From Actinomycetota bacterium (GTDB lineage Bacteria > Actinomycetota > Acidimicrobiia > IMCC26256 > JACDBD01): a stretch of DNA of 21,029 bases. How positions within the stretch are numbered: position 1 is the stretch's first letter; the number at the start of each line of letters is the position of its first letter. The stretch spans positions 1-21,029 of the forward strand of contig JACDBD010000089.1 in assembly GCA_013695115.1 (NCBI GenBank), given 5' to 3'. Both the position numbers and the translations under genes were made by a program. Of this stretch, positions 5,950 through 13,514 are shown one piece after another. The notes under the pieces are model-generated. The model saw nothing but the letters and a program-made list of their open reading frames with translations. It made no database searches and was not told the DNA's origin.

Positions 5950-7661
5950 CGCGGGAGCATGGCATCCGACGGCGGGCGCTGCGAGCGGAGCGGTTCGAGA
6001 CCGGCCAGGTCACGGCAGGCGCGGATGGCAAGGGCGACGAGCGTGAGCGTCGGGCCGTAGCCGGTCGAGGTCGGGAACACCGACGAGTCCGCGCAGACCA
6101 TGTTCTCGACGTCGTGGAATCGGCTCCACCGGTCGACAACGCTCGTCGCGGAGTCGTCGCCCATGCGACACGTGCCCATGACGTGGCGGGACACTGGCAC
6201 GGGCCCGAGCGCGCCGCCATCGTCACTGTCCACCGGCGGGGACGTGGTAGTGATCGTCCACTCGGCGCCCGCCTCCTTCAGGATGGCTTCGAGCTGCGGC
6301 GCGACGTAGGCCGAGCACGCCACCTCGTGGTGGTGGGGCGAATACGTGACCCGTCCCGCCGGGAATCCCCACACGTCGCGCACCGTCGGGTCGAGGTCGA
6401 CCCGGTTGGTGGCCTGGGGGAGGTCCTCGCCCTGCACCGTGAACACCCACATGCGATCGCGCAGGGGCGACTCGAGCATCAGCTGTGTGTGCAGGCGACC
6501 CGGTGGGAGGTGCACCGCCTCCATGAGCGGGCCAGCTGCGCCCCCATGCTCGACGATGCCAGCGCGGAAGTAGGGGAGACCGGCGGCCCGGGCGGCCGCC
6601 CGGCTCTCGTCGGTGACGAGCATGTGGTCGTCGTGCAGGTGCGTGACCGCCCGGCCGCGGTGACCGTGAAGGCGGAACGGGAACGACCCGACCACCAGCG
6701 TCTGGAAGTGGAACATGAGGTTGCGCCCGACCAACCCCGACGAGTTGCCCACTCCGCCGCGTAGGAGCAGTCGGGGGGTCTCGAACGCGCCCGCTGCCAG
6801 CACCACGTGGTCGGCGGCCAACTCGTGCTCGGCTCCGTCGGCGTCGAGGTAGCGCACGCCGCGGGCACGCCGGCCGGCCGGGTCGAGGGCGACGGTGCTG
6901 ACGTGGCACTCGGGGCGGACCTCGCACCGGCCGGTGCGCAGCGCGTGCCGCAGCGGCGCGACCGGGTCGCCCTTGGCGTCGATGGGGCAACCGAAGAAAC
7001 CGCAGAAACCGCAGTTGTTGCAGGCGGGGCGGCCGTCGTACTCGACGCTGTTCACGCCCGTGGGCGCGCGATACGGGTGGTAGCCGAGCCGGCCGGCGGC
7101 GTCGCTCGACAGGATGGCGCCGTACATGTCGGGTCCGGGCGGCATCGGGTACGGCCCCGAACGCCACGCCGCGTACGGGTTGGCGCCCGCCTCACCGGCG
7201 ACGCCGACGATCCGCTCCGCCTCGGCGTAGTACGGCTCGAGCTCGTCGTAGTCGAGGGGCCAGTCGACCACGTCCGCCCCGTCGATGGGCCCGAGCTCGG
7301 AACGCGCCCGGAAGTCGACCTCGCGGAAGCGGGGCAGCTTGGCGTCGGCGTGGAAACCGCCGCCGCCGACGCCGGAGGGGAGGTTGTTCACGTCGCCCGT
7401 GAACGTTCGCTCTCCGTCTTCCTCGCGTCGTCGGAACGTGCGCGGCTCGAGCAGGGGGTCGGGCCCGAGGAAGTGGCGGAACATGAACTTCAGTTCGTCG
7501 TTGGAGATCTGGCCGCTGGGCGCAAACGGCGGCTCCAACGACAGCAGGTGGTTGCGACCCTTCTCGAGCACGATCACCGACCACCCGGCGTCGGTGAGCA
7601 CGTGGGCGGCGGTCGCGCCCGCGGGCCCGCTGCCGACGACGACCGCGTCGCAGTCAGTCAC
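5946..7661 (-). CDS. GMC-family flavoprotein oxidoreductase with a four-Cys cluster motif
   Basis: A 571-residue FAD-dependent oxidoreductase. The dinucleotide fold is DAVVVGSGPAGATAAHVL (GxGxxG at 10-15). A C-x2-C-x2-C-x4-C motif (Cys214, 217, 220, 225) resembles the iron-sulfur-binding cysteines of some membrane-linked GMC dehydrogenases. The C-terminal GMC domain has HVMGTCRMG (His493, first catalytic position) and FPTSTGYGPTLT. In the latter, Gly536 occupies the place normally held by the second catalytic His or Asn. I start at GTG 7661, overlapping the subunit-3 gene by 8 nt; an upstream in-frame extension to 7703 has no family similarity. The partner encoded just before it suggests a gluconate/alcohol-dehydrogenase-like complex, but no signal peptide and no cytochrome gene are seen. 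Confidence 0.9.
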   Translation of the reverse strand: MTDCDAVVVGSGPAGATAAHVLTDAGWSVIVLEKGRNHLLSLEPPFAPSGQISNDELKFMFRHFLGPDPLLEPRTFRRREEDGERTFTGDVNNLPSGVGGGGFHADAKLPRFREVDFRARSELGPIDGADVVDWPLDYDELEPYYAEAERIVGVAGEAGANPYAAWRSGPYPMPPGPDMYGAILSSDAAGRLGYHPYRAPTGVNSVEYDGRPACNNCGFCGFFGCPIDAKGDPVAPLRHALRTGRCEVRPECHVSTVALDPAGRRARGVRYLDADGAEHELAADHVVLAAGAFETPRLLLRGGVGNSSGLVGRNLMFHFQTLVVGSFPFRLHGHRGRAVTHLHDDHMLVTDESRAAARAAGLPYFRAGIVEHGGAAGPLMEAVHLPPGRLHTQLMLESPLRDRMWVFTVQGEDLPQATNRVDLDPTVRDVWGFPAGRVTYSPHHHEVACSAYVAPQLEAILKEAGAEWTITTTSPPVDSDDGGALGPVPVSRHVMGTCRMGDDSATSVVDRWSRFHDVENMVCADSSVFPTSTGYGPTLTLVALAIRACRDLAGLEPLRSQRPPSDAMLPR

Positions 7662-8220
7662 GCCCGCGAACCTCGGCGTCGGTGTACCCGCGCGGCTGCA
7701 CATCGCCGGGGAACTGCACCGCTTGCCACGCGGCCGCGCCGCGGTTGCCGCCGTACTCGGGGGCCGCGTAGGCGCCCTCGCACGCGTGCTGGTAGAGGAG
7801 CGCCTTGAAGTCGGGTTCGACGTCGAGGCGCGCCTCCTGGTCCTCCGCGGGCAGCGCCGCGAAGTCGGCGCCGAGTGCCGCGACCCCCTCGACGTACCGC
7901 TCCTGCCAGCCCGTCACCGGTCCGTTGAACTCGCGCTCGGGGATCCCCCGCGATCCTTCGATGCGCGTCCGCCACGCCAGCTCCTCGAGCGGGGAGAGGG
8001 GCAGGAACCGGTCGAACGACGCGTCGCCGCCGCCGCGCCCCGAGAAGGGGCCCCCCGCCCAGATGCGGGGAGGATCGACCGCGAACGCGCCGAGGAGCCC
8101 GTCGATGTAGTCGGCGACGCCCAGGGCCCGGGCGCCGGGATGGGCGTCAGCGGCGGGAATGAGGCGCTCGCAGGCCGCCTCGACGACCGCGTATTGCTCC
8201 GGCGTCAGCCAGGCGGGCAC
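7654..8220 (-). CDS. Gluconate 2-dehydrogenase subunit 3-like protein
   Basis: A 188-residue protein that opens with WLTPEQYAVVEAACERLIPA, the characteristic first helix of the gluconate 2-dehydrogenase subunit 3 family. Family-like segments follow (GVADYIDGLL, and near the end EGAYAAPEYGGNRGAAAWQAVQFPG). These subunits bind and often export or stabilise a GMC catalytic subunit. Many carry a twin-arginine signal; this one does not from its GTG start at 8220, so the complex may stay in the cytoplasm. It is the first gene of the operon and overlaps the GMC start by 8 nt, fitting equal production of the two subunits. There is no clear ribosome binding site, which agrees with a leaderless transcript. 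Confidence 0.87.
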   Translation of the reverse strand: MPAWLTPEQYAVVEAACERLIPAADAHPGARALGVADYIDGLLGAFAVDPPRIWAGGPFSGRGGGDASFDRFLPLSPLEELAWRTRIEGSRGIPEREFNGPVTGWQERYVEGVAALGADFAALPAEDQEARLDVEPDFKALLYQHACEGAYAAPEYGGNRGAAAWQAVQFPGDVQPRGYTDAEVRGRD

Positions 8221-8228
8221 GGGGCGGG

Positions 8229-8234
8229 AGCCTA
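8229..8234 (-). promoter_or_regulatory. Probable -10 element (TAGGCT) for a leaderless operon transcript
   Basis: TAGGCT on the minus strand leaves 8 nt to the GTG start at 8220, so transcription would begin at or within a base or two of the start codon. A -35 at 17-nt spacing would fall inside the palindrome at 8248-8264, so a protein bound there would block RNA polymerase. Confidence 0.5.
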
Positions 8235-8247
8235 CCGATCACCGAAA

Positions 8248-8264
8248 TGAGTACCGGGTACTCA
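8248..8264. promoter_or_regulatory. Perfect 17-nt palindrome, likely operator
   Basis: TGAGTACC-G-GGTACTCA has two perfect 8-bp arms about a single central base. It lies in the divergent region between the minus-strand dehydrogenase operon and the plus-strand membrane protein gene, over the expected -35 of the former. Size and symmetry fit a dimeric repressor such as a TetR-type protein. No regulator gene is present in the window, so the binder is unknown. Confidence 0.6.
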
Positions 8265-8298
8265 GGCGCGTGCGGACCGCCCGTGGTCCAATGGCCAC

Positions 8299-8344
8299 GA
8301 GCCGACTCGCCCGAGCCGACTCGCCCGAGCCGACCCGCCCGAGC
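8299..8344. repeat. 14-bp tandem repeat, 3.3 copies
   Basis: The unit GAGCCGACTCGCCC is repeated at 8299-8312, 8313-8326 and 8327-8340 (one T-to-C change in the third), followed by a partial GAGC at 8341-8344. It ends just before the GTG start of the membrane protein gene. The unit length is not a multiple of three, which argues that it is non-coding and that copy number could vary. Confidence 0.85.
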
Positions 8345-8348
8345 AATC

Positions 8349-8747
8349 GTGAAAAAGACGATCTTCAAGTGGACGACATTTCTCGCCCCCGTGGTCATCG
8401 CCGCGGGGATCGGCGCGTTGATCTACGCCTTCGCCAGCGACAGCCAGTACGACCCCAACGCGGTGGTCACCGACTCGAACGGGTTCACGACGCGCGGCGC
8501 CTACGTCACCAACTCCGCCTGGGCGACGGTGGGCGGGATCCTGCTGGGGGTCGGCTTGCTCGCATTCTTCGTCGGCATGTTCGGGTGGGTGTTCAGCGCC
8601 ATCTGGGGCGGCGCGAGCAAGGCGCTCGCGGGTGCATCGGGGCCGTCTGGGCCCGCACCGTCGGGGCCCGCGCCCGGGGCGGCGACACCGGGATGGGCGA
8701 GCCCGTCCGCACCGGCTCCCACACCTGGGGGAACGACCAAGATCTAG
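8349..8747 (+). CDS. Small membrane protein with two transmembrane helices and a Pro/Ala/Gly tail
   Basis: A 132-residue protein from GTG 8349, starting KKTIFKW. It has two hydrophobic helices: about residues 9-28 (FLAPVVIAAGIGALIYAFA) and about 55-80 (VGGILLGVGLLAFFVGMFGWVF). A polar loop of about 25 residues lies between them. The C-terminal 40 residues are rich in Pro, Ala, Gly and Ser (GPSGPAPSGPAP...), a flexible tail. Helix topology with the positive N-terminus inside predicts loop outside and tail inside. I recognise no family. An ATG at 8247 is in frame but would place the palindrome and tandem repeat in the coding region and add a low-complexity N-terminus, so I prefer 8349. The peptidase gene follows after 22 nt, probably co-transcribed. 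Confidence 0.7.
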   Translation: MKKTIFKWTTFLAPVVIAAGIGALIYAFASDSQYDPNAVVTDSNGFTTRGAYVTNSAWATVGGILLGVGLLAFFVGMFGWVFSAIWGGASKALAGASGPSGPAPSGPAPGAATPGWASPSAPAPTPGGTTKI

Positions 8748-8769
8748 GGACCTACGCTCGGCGGGTGTC

Positions 8770-9510
8770 GTGCCCCGCGCCGCCATTGTCCTCGCACTCG
8801 CTTGCCTCGTCGCCGTCTCGTGCGCCGGGAACGGCGACGACCGCGCCCGGTCCCGGGCAACGACCGCGTCCACGACCGCCGCCCCGACGACCGCCGCCCC
8901 CACGACCGCCTCTCCCACGACTGTGGCGGTGACCGCGCCACCCACGTTCGACGGCGGTGTCGAGGCGATCCCGGATGCGGCCCGCCTGCACGCGTCGTGG
9001 CGGCCGGGATGCCCGGTCCCGCTCGAGGATCTCCGCGTCCTCAGCCTCGACCACTGGGGGCTCGACGGTGCCGAGCACCGGGGCGAGCTCGTGGTGCACG
9101 CCGACCACGCCGACGCCATCGTCGGTGTGTTCCGGCGGCTGTTCGAAGCCCGCTTCCCGATCGAGCGCATGGAGCTCGTCGATGCGTTCGGGGCCGACGA
9201 CGATGCGGTCATGGTTGCCAACGACACGTCGGCCTTCAACTGCCGAGACGTCGTAGGCCGGCCGGGAGTCTGGTCGCAGCATGCCTACGGCCTCGCCGTC
9301 GACGTGAACCCGCTCGTCAACCCGTACGTGCTCAGCCCTGAGGACGTACGGCCACCCGAGGGCGTCGCTTACCTCGACCGCACGCAAGATGTCGCCGGTC
9401 TCATCCGGGGCGGCGACGTCGTCGTCGAAGCGTTTGCCGCGATCGGGTGGGAGTGGGGCGGGGTGTGGGACATGCCCGACTACCAGCACTTCTCTGCGGC
9501 AGGGAACTGA
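8770..9510 (+). CDS. M15-family zinc metallopeptidase, predicted lipoprotein (D-Ala-D-Ala carboxypeptidase-like)
   Basis: A 246-residue exported protein. The N-terminus PRAAIVLALACLVAVSC is a lipoprotein signal peptide with Cys18 as the lipidated residue (the lipobox is slightly atypical, A-V-S-C). Residues 30-58 form a Thr/Ala/Pro linker suited to reach through the wall. The C-terminal domain has WSQHAYGLAVDVN, giving zinc ligands His171 and Asp178, and DYQHF with His240, the M15 pattern. Cys81 and Cys158 could form a disulfide. M15 enzymes cut peptidoglycan stem peptides as DD- or LD-carboxypeptidases or endopeptidases. The start is GTG 8770 because it gives an intact signal peptide; the longer upstream frame does not. 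It ends 10 bp from the convergent hydantoinase A gene. Confidence 0.87.
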   Translation: MPRAAIVLALACLVAVSCAGNGDDRARSRATTASTTAAPTTAAPTTASPTTVAVTAPPTFDGGVEAIPDAARLHASWRPGCPVPLEDLRVLSLDHWGLDGAEHRGELVVHADHADAIVGVFRRLFEARFPIERMELVDAFGADDDAVMVANDTSAFNCRDVVGRPGVWSQHAYGLAVDVNPLVNPYVLSPEDVRPPEGVAYLDRTQDVAGLIRGGDVVVEAFAAIGWEWGGVWDMPDYQHFSAAGN

Positions 9511-9520
9511 CGCCGCCCGT

Positions 9521-11599
9521 TCACCCGGTTGGGGAAGCCGACCCGCTGACGGCGTAGTTGCCGTGCTCATCGACCCGGGCGACGTGCCCGGGCGGCAGCA
9601 CCAACACCGTGAACGGCTCCTCTACGAGGGCAGGACCGTGCACCTCGGCGCCCGGCCCGAGGGCGGTGCCGTCGTACACGGGCGTGTCGACGAACTCGAC
9701 GCCGAAGTACACCGGCCGCGACCCGCGACGCGCCTGCTCGGCGTCAGTCACCGCGCCGAACTCGGCGAGCCGGTCCGGCTTCGGTGTGTTGCCTCGGCTG
9801 ACCAGGCGCACGCCCCGGAGGAGCGGCTGCTGGTTGCGGAAGCAGAATCCGCGCTCGCGCTCGTGCTGGTCGTGGAAGCGCTCGGTCAGGTCGAGCAAGC
9901 CGGGCTCGTCGAGTGTCGCCCCCTCCGGCACCGCCACGCTCATGTCGAAGTTCTGGCCCGGGTAGCACATCTGCGCGTACAGCGCGACGTCGACGTGGTC
10001 GGCGGCGAGGCCGGTGGGCTCCATCTCCTTGCGCGCCTCGTCGGTGAGCTCGTGCATGAGCCCGTGGAGCCGGCCGAGGTCGACCTGCGAGAGCGGCACC
10101 ACGTAGGCCCGCACCATGTCGACGACGTAGTCGGCCACGAGGACCCCGAGCGCCGAGAACGCCGGCGCCGCCCTCGGGACGACGATGCGGTCGATCCCCA
10201 GCTCGGCGGCGATGGCCCACGCGTGCACCGCGCCATTGCCGCCGTAGGCGATCAGCGACAGCTCGCGCGCGTCGGCGCCGTGTCCCGCCAGCACCCGGCG
10301 GGTGGCGTTGGCCATGTTGGCGTTGACGATCCGCTCGATGCCCCAGGCGGCTTCCACGACGTCGAGGCCGAGCGGCTCACCCACGTCGCGCTCGATCGCC
10401 CGGCGTGCCCCCTCGACGTCGAGCGTCATGCGGCCACCCGCGAACCCGTCGACAGGGAGGTAGCCGAGGACGGCATCGGCGTCGGTGACGGTGGGTCGTT
10501 CGCCGCCGCGCCCGTAGCAGACGGGCCCGGGTTGCGACCCGGCGCTCTCGGGCCCGACGAGGAGGGCGCCCTGGCGGACCCGCGCGATCGATCCACCGCC
10601 GGCGCCGACGCTCTGCACGTCGACCATCGGGAGGCCGATGTAGTAGCGGTACCGCCAGTTCCAGTCGGTCTTGATCTCGGGCCGGCCGCCGCGCACGAGG
10701 CAGAGGTCGAAGCTCGTCCCGCCCATGTCGACCGACACGAAGTCGTCGACGCCGGCCTTGCCCGCCGCCAGCGCCGCGCCCATGACGCCTCCGGTCGGCC
10801 CGGACGCGAGCAACGACACCGCCCGGCGGGACACGTAGTCGGGCGGCATGACCCCGCCGGTCGACTGCATGATCAGCAGCTGCCCGGCGTACCCGGCGGC
10901 CCGCAGCTTCTCCTGGAGCCGGCCGATGTAGGCGGCGATGCGGGGGGCGACGTAGGCGTTGACGAGAGTGGTCGACGTGCGCTCGAACTCCGGGCCCCGC
11001 GGCATTACCTCATGGGAGAGCGAGACGTGCGCGACGTCGGGGAACTCCTCCCGGATGATCTCGGCGGCGCGCCGTTCGTGTGCAGGGTTCACGAAGCTGA
11101 ACAGGAACATCACCGCGACCGAATCGACGCCCAGCTTTTGCAGCCGCTGCACGCCCCGGCGGACCGCCTCCTCGTCGAGCGGTTTCAACACGTCACCCTC
11201 GAAGCTCATCCGCTCGGGGATGGGGATGCGGGCGCGCCGCTTCGCGATCGGCGGGGGAGCGGGGTACGACGGGTCCCAGATCTGCTCCTTGTGGACCCGG
11301 CGCATCTCGATCTCGTCGCGGTGGCCTTCGGTGACGAGGAGCCCAGTGGCGGCGCCGTTCATCTCGATCATGGTGTTGTCGGCGGTGGTCGTGCCGTGGA
11401 CGAGGATGTCGACGTCGGCGCAGAAGTCGCGCAGGGGCACCGAGAACCGCTCGGCGAGCTGTTCGAGGCCGTTCATGACGCCGGTCGACTGGTCGTCGAG
11501 AGTCGTCGGCGTCTTGTCGAGGGCGACGTGGCCGTCGGGAGTGACGCAGATCAGGTCGGTGAACGTGCCGCCGACGTCGATGCCGACGCGGTACCCCAT
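9521..11599 (-). CDS. Hydantoinase/oxoprolinase A subunit (ATP-dependent)
   Basis: A 692-residue member of the HyuA family (5-oxoprolinase, N-methylhydantoinase A, acetone/acetophenone carboxylase alpha-type subunits). It has the N-terminal nucleotide-binding loop GIDVGGTFTDL (6-16), the HGTTTADN segment (69-75), and the second phosphate-binding segment VDMGGTSFDLCLV (290-302). These are features of the actin-like ATPase fold that phosphorylates the amide or carbonyl substrate. The length is normal. Its ATG follows the stop of the B subunit by one base (TGA-C-ATG), so the pair is coupled. The family covers hydrolysis of cyclic amides and carboxylation of ketones, and sequence alone does not choose between them. 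Confidence 0.93.
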   Translation of the reverse strand: MGYRVGIDVGGTFTDLICVTPDGHVALDKTPTTLDDQSTGVMNGLEQLAERFSVPLRDFCADVDILVHGTTTADNTMIEMNGAATGLLVTEGHRDEIEMRRVHKEQIWDPSYPAPPPIAKRRARIPIPERMSFEGDVLKPLDEEAVRRGVQRLQKLGVDSVAVMFLFSFVNPAHERRAAEIIREEFPDVAHVSLSHEVMPRGPEFERTSTTLVNAYVAPRIAAYIGRLQEKLRAAGYAGQLLIMQSTGGVMPPDYVSRRAVSLLASGPTGGVMGAALAAGKAGVDDFVSVDMGGTSFDLCLVRGGRPEIKTDWNWRYRYYIGLPMVDVQSVGAGGGSIARVRQGALLVGPESAGSQPGPVCYGRGGERPTVTDADAVLGYLPVDGFAGGRMTLDVEGARRAIERDVGEPLGLDVVEAAWGIERIVNANMANATRRVLAGHGADARELSLIAYGGNGAVHAWAIAAELGIDRIVVPRAAPAFSALGVLVADYVVDMVRAYVVPLSQVDLGRLHGLMHELTDEARKEMEPTGLAADHVDVALYAQMCYPGQNFDMSVAVPEGATLDEPGLLDLTERFHDQHERERGFCFRNQQPLLRGVRLVSRGNTPKPDRLAEFGAVTDAEQARRGSRPVYFGVEFVDTPVYDGTALGPGAEVHGPALVEEPFTVLVLPPGHVARVDEHGNYAVSGSASPTG

Positions 11600-11600
11600 G

Positions 11601-13415
11601 TCAGCCGCGCCGCTGCGTCCGCAGGGCGGCCGTTGCCTCCTCGTCGACGGCGAGGGTCAGCTCCTCGAGCGATCCGGTGAGAACGACGCCGTACTCACGC
11701 TCGGCGCCCGCGACGCTCACGTACTCGTCCAGCACGTCGTCGAGGACGGCCTGCGGGTCGCGGTCGACCGGGTTGCCCCAGCCGCCGCCCCCGCCGTAGT
11801 CGTACATGATCCGCTCGCCCGCGCTGATCGGCACCCAGTCGGCGGTGTGCTGCACGACGAACGGGTCGTCCGAGCCGTAGCGGATGACCATCTTGTTGGG
11901 CTCGCCGTTCACGCCGCCGGCGATGCCGGGCATCGGGTACTTCATCCCGACGACGTACGTGTACACCTTGGCGTCGACCCGGACTTCCTTCTCGTAGTGG
12001 CTCCCGCACAGCCCCCGCCACTGGCCGGCGCCGCCGGAGTCGGTGCGGTAGTCGCGGCTCCACTGCACGTGCGGGTACAGGCTCTCGTTGATCTCGGCGG
12101 TCGCCTTCCAGAGATTGCCGAACGACGCGTTCTGCGCTCCCCACGCGTCCATGCCCTTCGCCGCGTTGCACCACCCGGCATAGACCTCGGCCGAGTGGTC
12201 GGTGAACTTCTGGCCCGTGCGGGGATCGACGCCCACGATGATCGTGGGGATCCCGGTCTTGTACGTCTGCGGCACCGCCTTCTCCGGTAGCACGCCCTGC
12301 ATCGCCACCGCGATGACCTCACCCACGTCGGCGCCGGGATGGTGCGTTCCCGCGCTCACCGGCCGGTCGCCGTGCGGGTTGAGCACGCAGCCCTGCGGGA
12401 CCACCAGCTTGATCTGGTCGAAGAACCCCTCGTTCTTCGGGATCTCCGGGTCCATCATCGAGGCGATCTGGCCGATCGTGTAGCCGCGCGTGTTGCCGAA
12501 CGTCGACCACGCCTGGATCTCCTGGCGGGTGTCGCTGCCGGTGTAGTCGATGGTGAGGTCCTCACCCGCGACGGTGATCTTCACGTGCAGATGGATGTCG
12601 GGGTTGCCGAGCGGGTCGTGGTCGACGTAGGCGTCGCCCTCGTAGACGCCGTCGGGCCAGGCCGCCACCTCCTCGCGGAAGCGGCCGGCGGCGTAGTCGA
12701 TCATGTAGTCGACGGCTTCCTCGACGGTGGCGGCACCGTGACGGTCGAGCAGGTCGCTCAGGCGCTTGGCCGCCAGCTGGGCCGCGCCGATCTGGGCCCG
12801 CAGGTCGCCGATGTAGTCGGGCAGGCGGTTGTTGGCCTGCATCGCGTAGAGCACGTCGCGGCGCTCGACCCCCCGGTCGAGGACCTTCACCGCCGGCCAA
12901 CGCGCGCCCTCGCCCCAGATGTCGTTGGCGGTGACGTTGTACCCGCCGGGCACCGCGCCGCCGGTGTCGCCGTGGTGGCACTGGATGCTGGCGATCAGCA
13001 CCATCCGCCGGCCGCCCCGTCCGTCGCCGGCGAAGATGGGCGCGAATACGTTGTAGTCGGGCAGGTGGCCGCCGCCGTGGTACGGGTCGTTGCCGACGAA
13101 GACGTCGCCCTCGTGGAAGTCGTCGGCGCCGAAGAACTCCAGCGCGAACCGGACGGGCAGCGTCGAGGTGAGCATGAACTGCGGGATACCGACCGAGAGG
13201 GCGGCGAGCCGCCCCTTGGCGTCCAGGATCGTGGCGTTGCGCTCGTTGCTCTGGTTGAGGATGGGGGTGGTGGCGGTGCGCGACACGTAGGTCGCCATCT
13301 CGAAGCACACCGTCTCCATCGCGCCCCGGATCACCTCGGCGGTGACCGGGTCGACGGTCGGGTGCTCGGCCAGGCGACCCCGGTGGCCCGCGAGTTGGAC
13401 GAGATCGACGTTCAC
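11601..13415 (-). CDS. Hydantoinase/oxoprolinase B subunit
   Basis: A 604-residue HyuB-family protein, the partner of the A subunit in hydantoinases and in acetone/acetophenone carboxylases. Diagnostic segments are DPVTAEVIRGAMETVCFEM (22-40), the metal-site-like VGNDPYHGGGHLPD (107-120, with His113, His117 and Asp120), and DYGGGGGWGNPVDRDP near the C-terminus. The GTG start at 13415 is supported by GAGGGGG at 13421-13427, 5 nt upstream, and the family N-terminus follows closely. It is the first gene of the minus-strand pair and is transcribed away from the diiron-oxidase-type gene at 13515. No gamma subunit typical of acetone carboxylase is encoded next to it, which slightly favours a hydantoinase or oxoprolinase-like activity. 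Confidence 0.93.
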   Translation of the reverse strand: MNVDLVQLAGHRGRLAEHPTVDPVTAEVIRGAMETVCFEMATYVSRTATTPILNQSNERNATILDAKGRLAALSVGIPQFMLTSTLPVRFALEFFGADDFHEGDVFVGNDPYHGGGHLPDYNVFAPIFAGDGRGGRRMVLIASIQCHHGDTGGAVPGGYNVTANDIWGEGARWPAVKVLDRGVERRDVLYAMQANNRLPDYIGDLRAQIGAAQLAAKRLSDLLDRHGAATVEEAVDYMIDYAAGRFREEVAAWPDGVYEGDAYVDHDPLGNPDIHLHVKITVAGEDLTIDYTGSDTRQEIQAWSTFGNTRGYTIGQIASMMDPEIPKNEGFFDQIKLVVPQGCVLNPHGDRPVSAGTHHPGADVGEVIAVAMQGVLPEKAVPQTYKTGIPTIIVGVDPRTGQKFTDHSAEVYAGWCNAAKGMDAWGAQNASFGNLWKATAEINESLYPHVQWSRDYRTDSGGAGQWRGLCGSHYEKEVRVDAKVYTYVVGMKYPMPGIAGGVNGEPNKMVIRYGSDDPFVVQHTADWVPISAGERIMYDYGGGGGWGNPVDRDPQAVLDDVLDEYVSVAGAEREYGVVLTGSLEELTLAVDEEATAALRTQRRG

Positions 13416-13473
13416 GGTGGCCCCCTCGTCGTCTGTCTGGCGGTTGCGGCGAACCTGACGCCGACGTCACTCA

Positions 13474-13480
13474 TATCCTA
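13474..13480. promoter_or_regulatory. Symmetric -10 element serving both directions (TATCCTA)
   Basis: TATCCT at 13474-13479 on the plus strand and TAGGAT at 13480-13475 on the minus strand overlap by five bases; both fit TAnnnT. Predicted leaders are about 29 nt to the GTG at 13515 (with AGAGGAG) and about 53 nt to the GTG at 13415 (with GAGGGGG). -35 elements are not convincing. One site may start both transcripts, but not simultaneously. Confidence 0.45.
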
Positions 13481-13514
13481 CCCTCGGGCCCGCCGGGGCA
13501 GTCAGAGGAGCGCC

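Noticed and set aside
8299..8344. CRISPR-like array
   Set aside because: The repeats are only 14 bp, directly adjacent with no spacers, and no cas gene is present.
8247..8348. ATG 8247 as the start of the membrane protein
   Set aside because: It would make the operator-like palindrome and a non-triplet tandem repeat coding, and add a low-complexity leader before the natural lysine-rich N-terminus at GTG 8349. Not fully excluded.
9389..11680. 763-codon plus-strand frame opposite hydantoinase A
   Set aside because: It has low-complexity composition, no domain, and overlaps both the end of the M15 gene and all of hydantoinase A. It is a GC-driven shadow.
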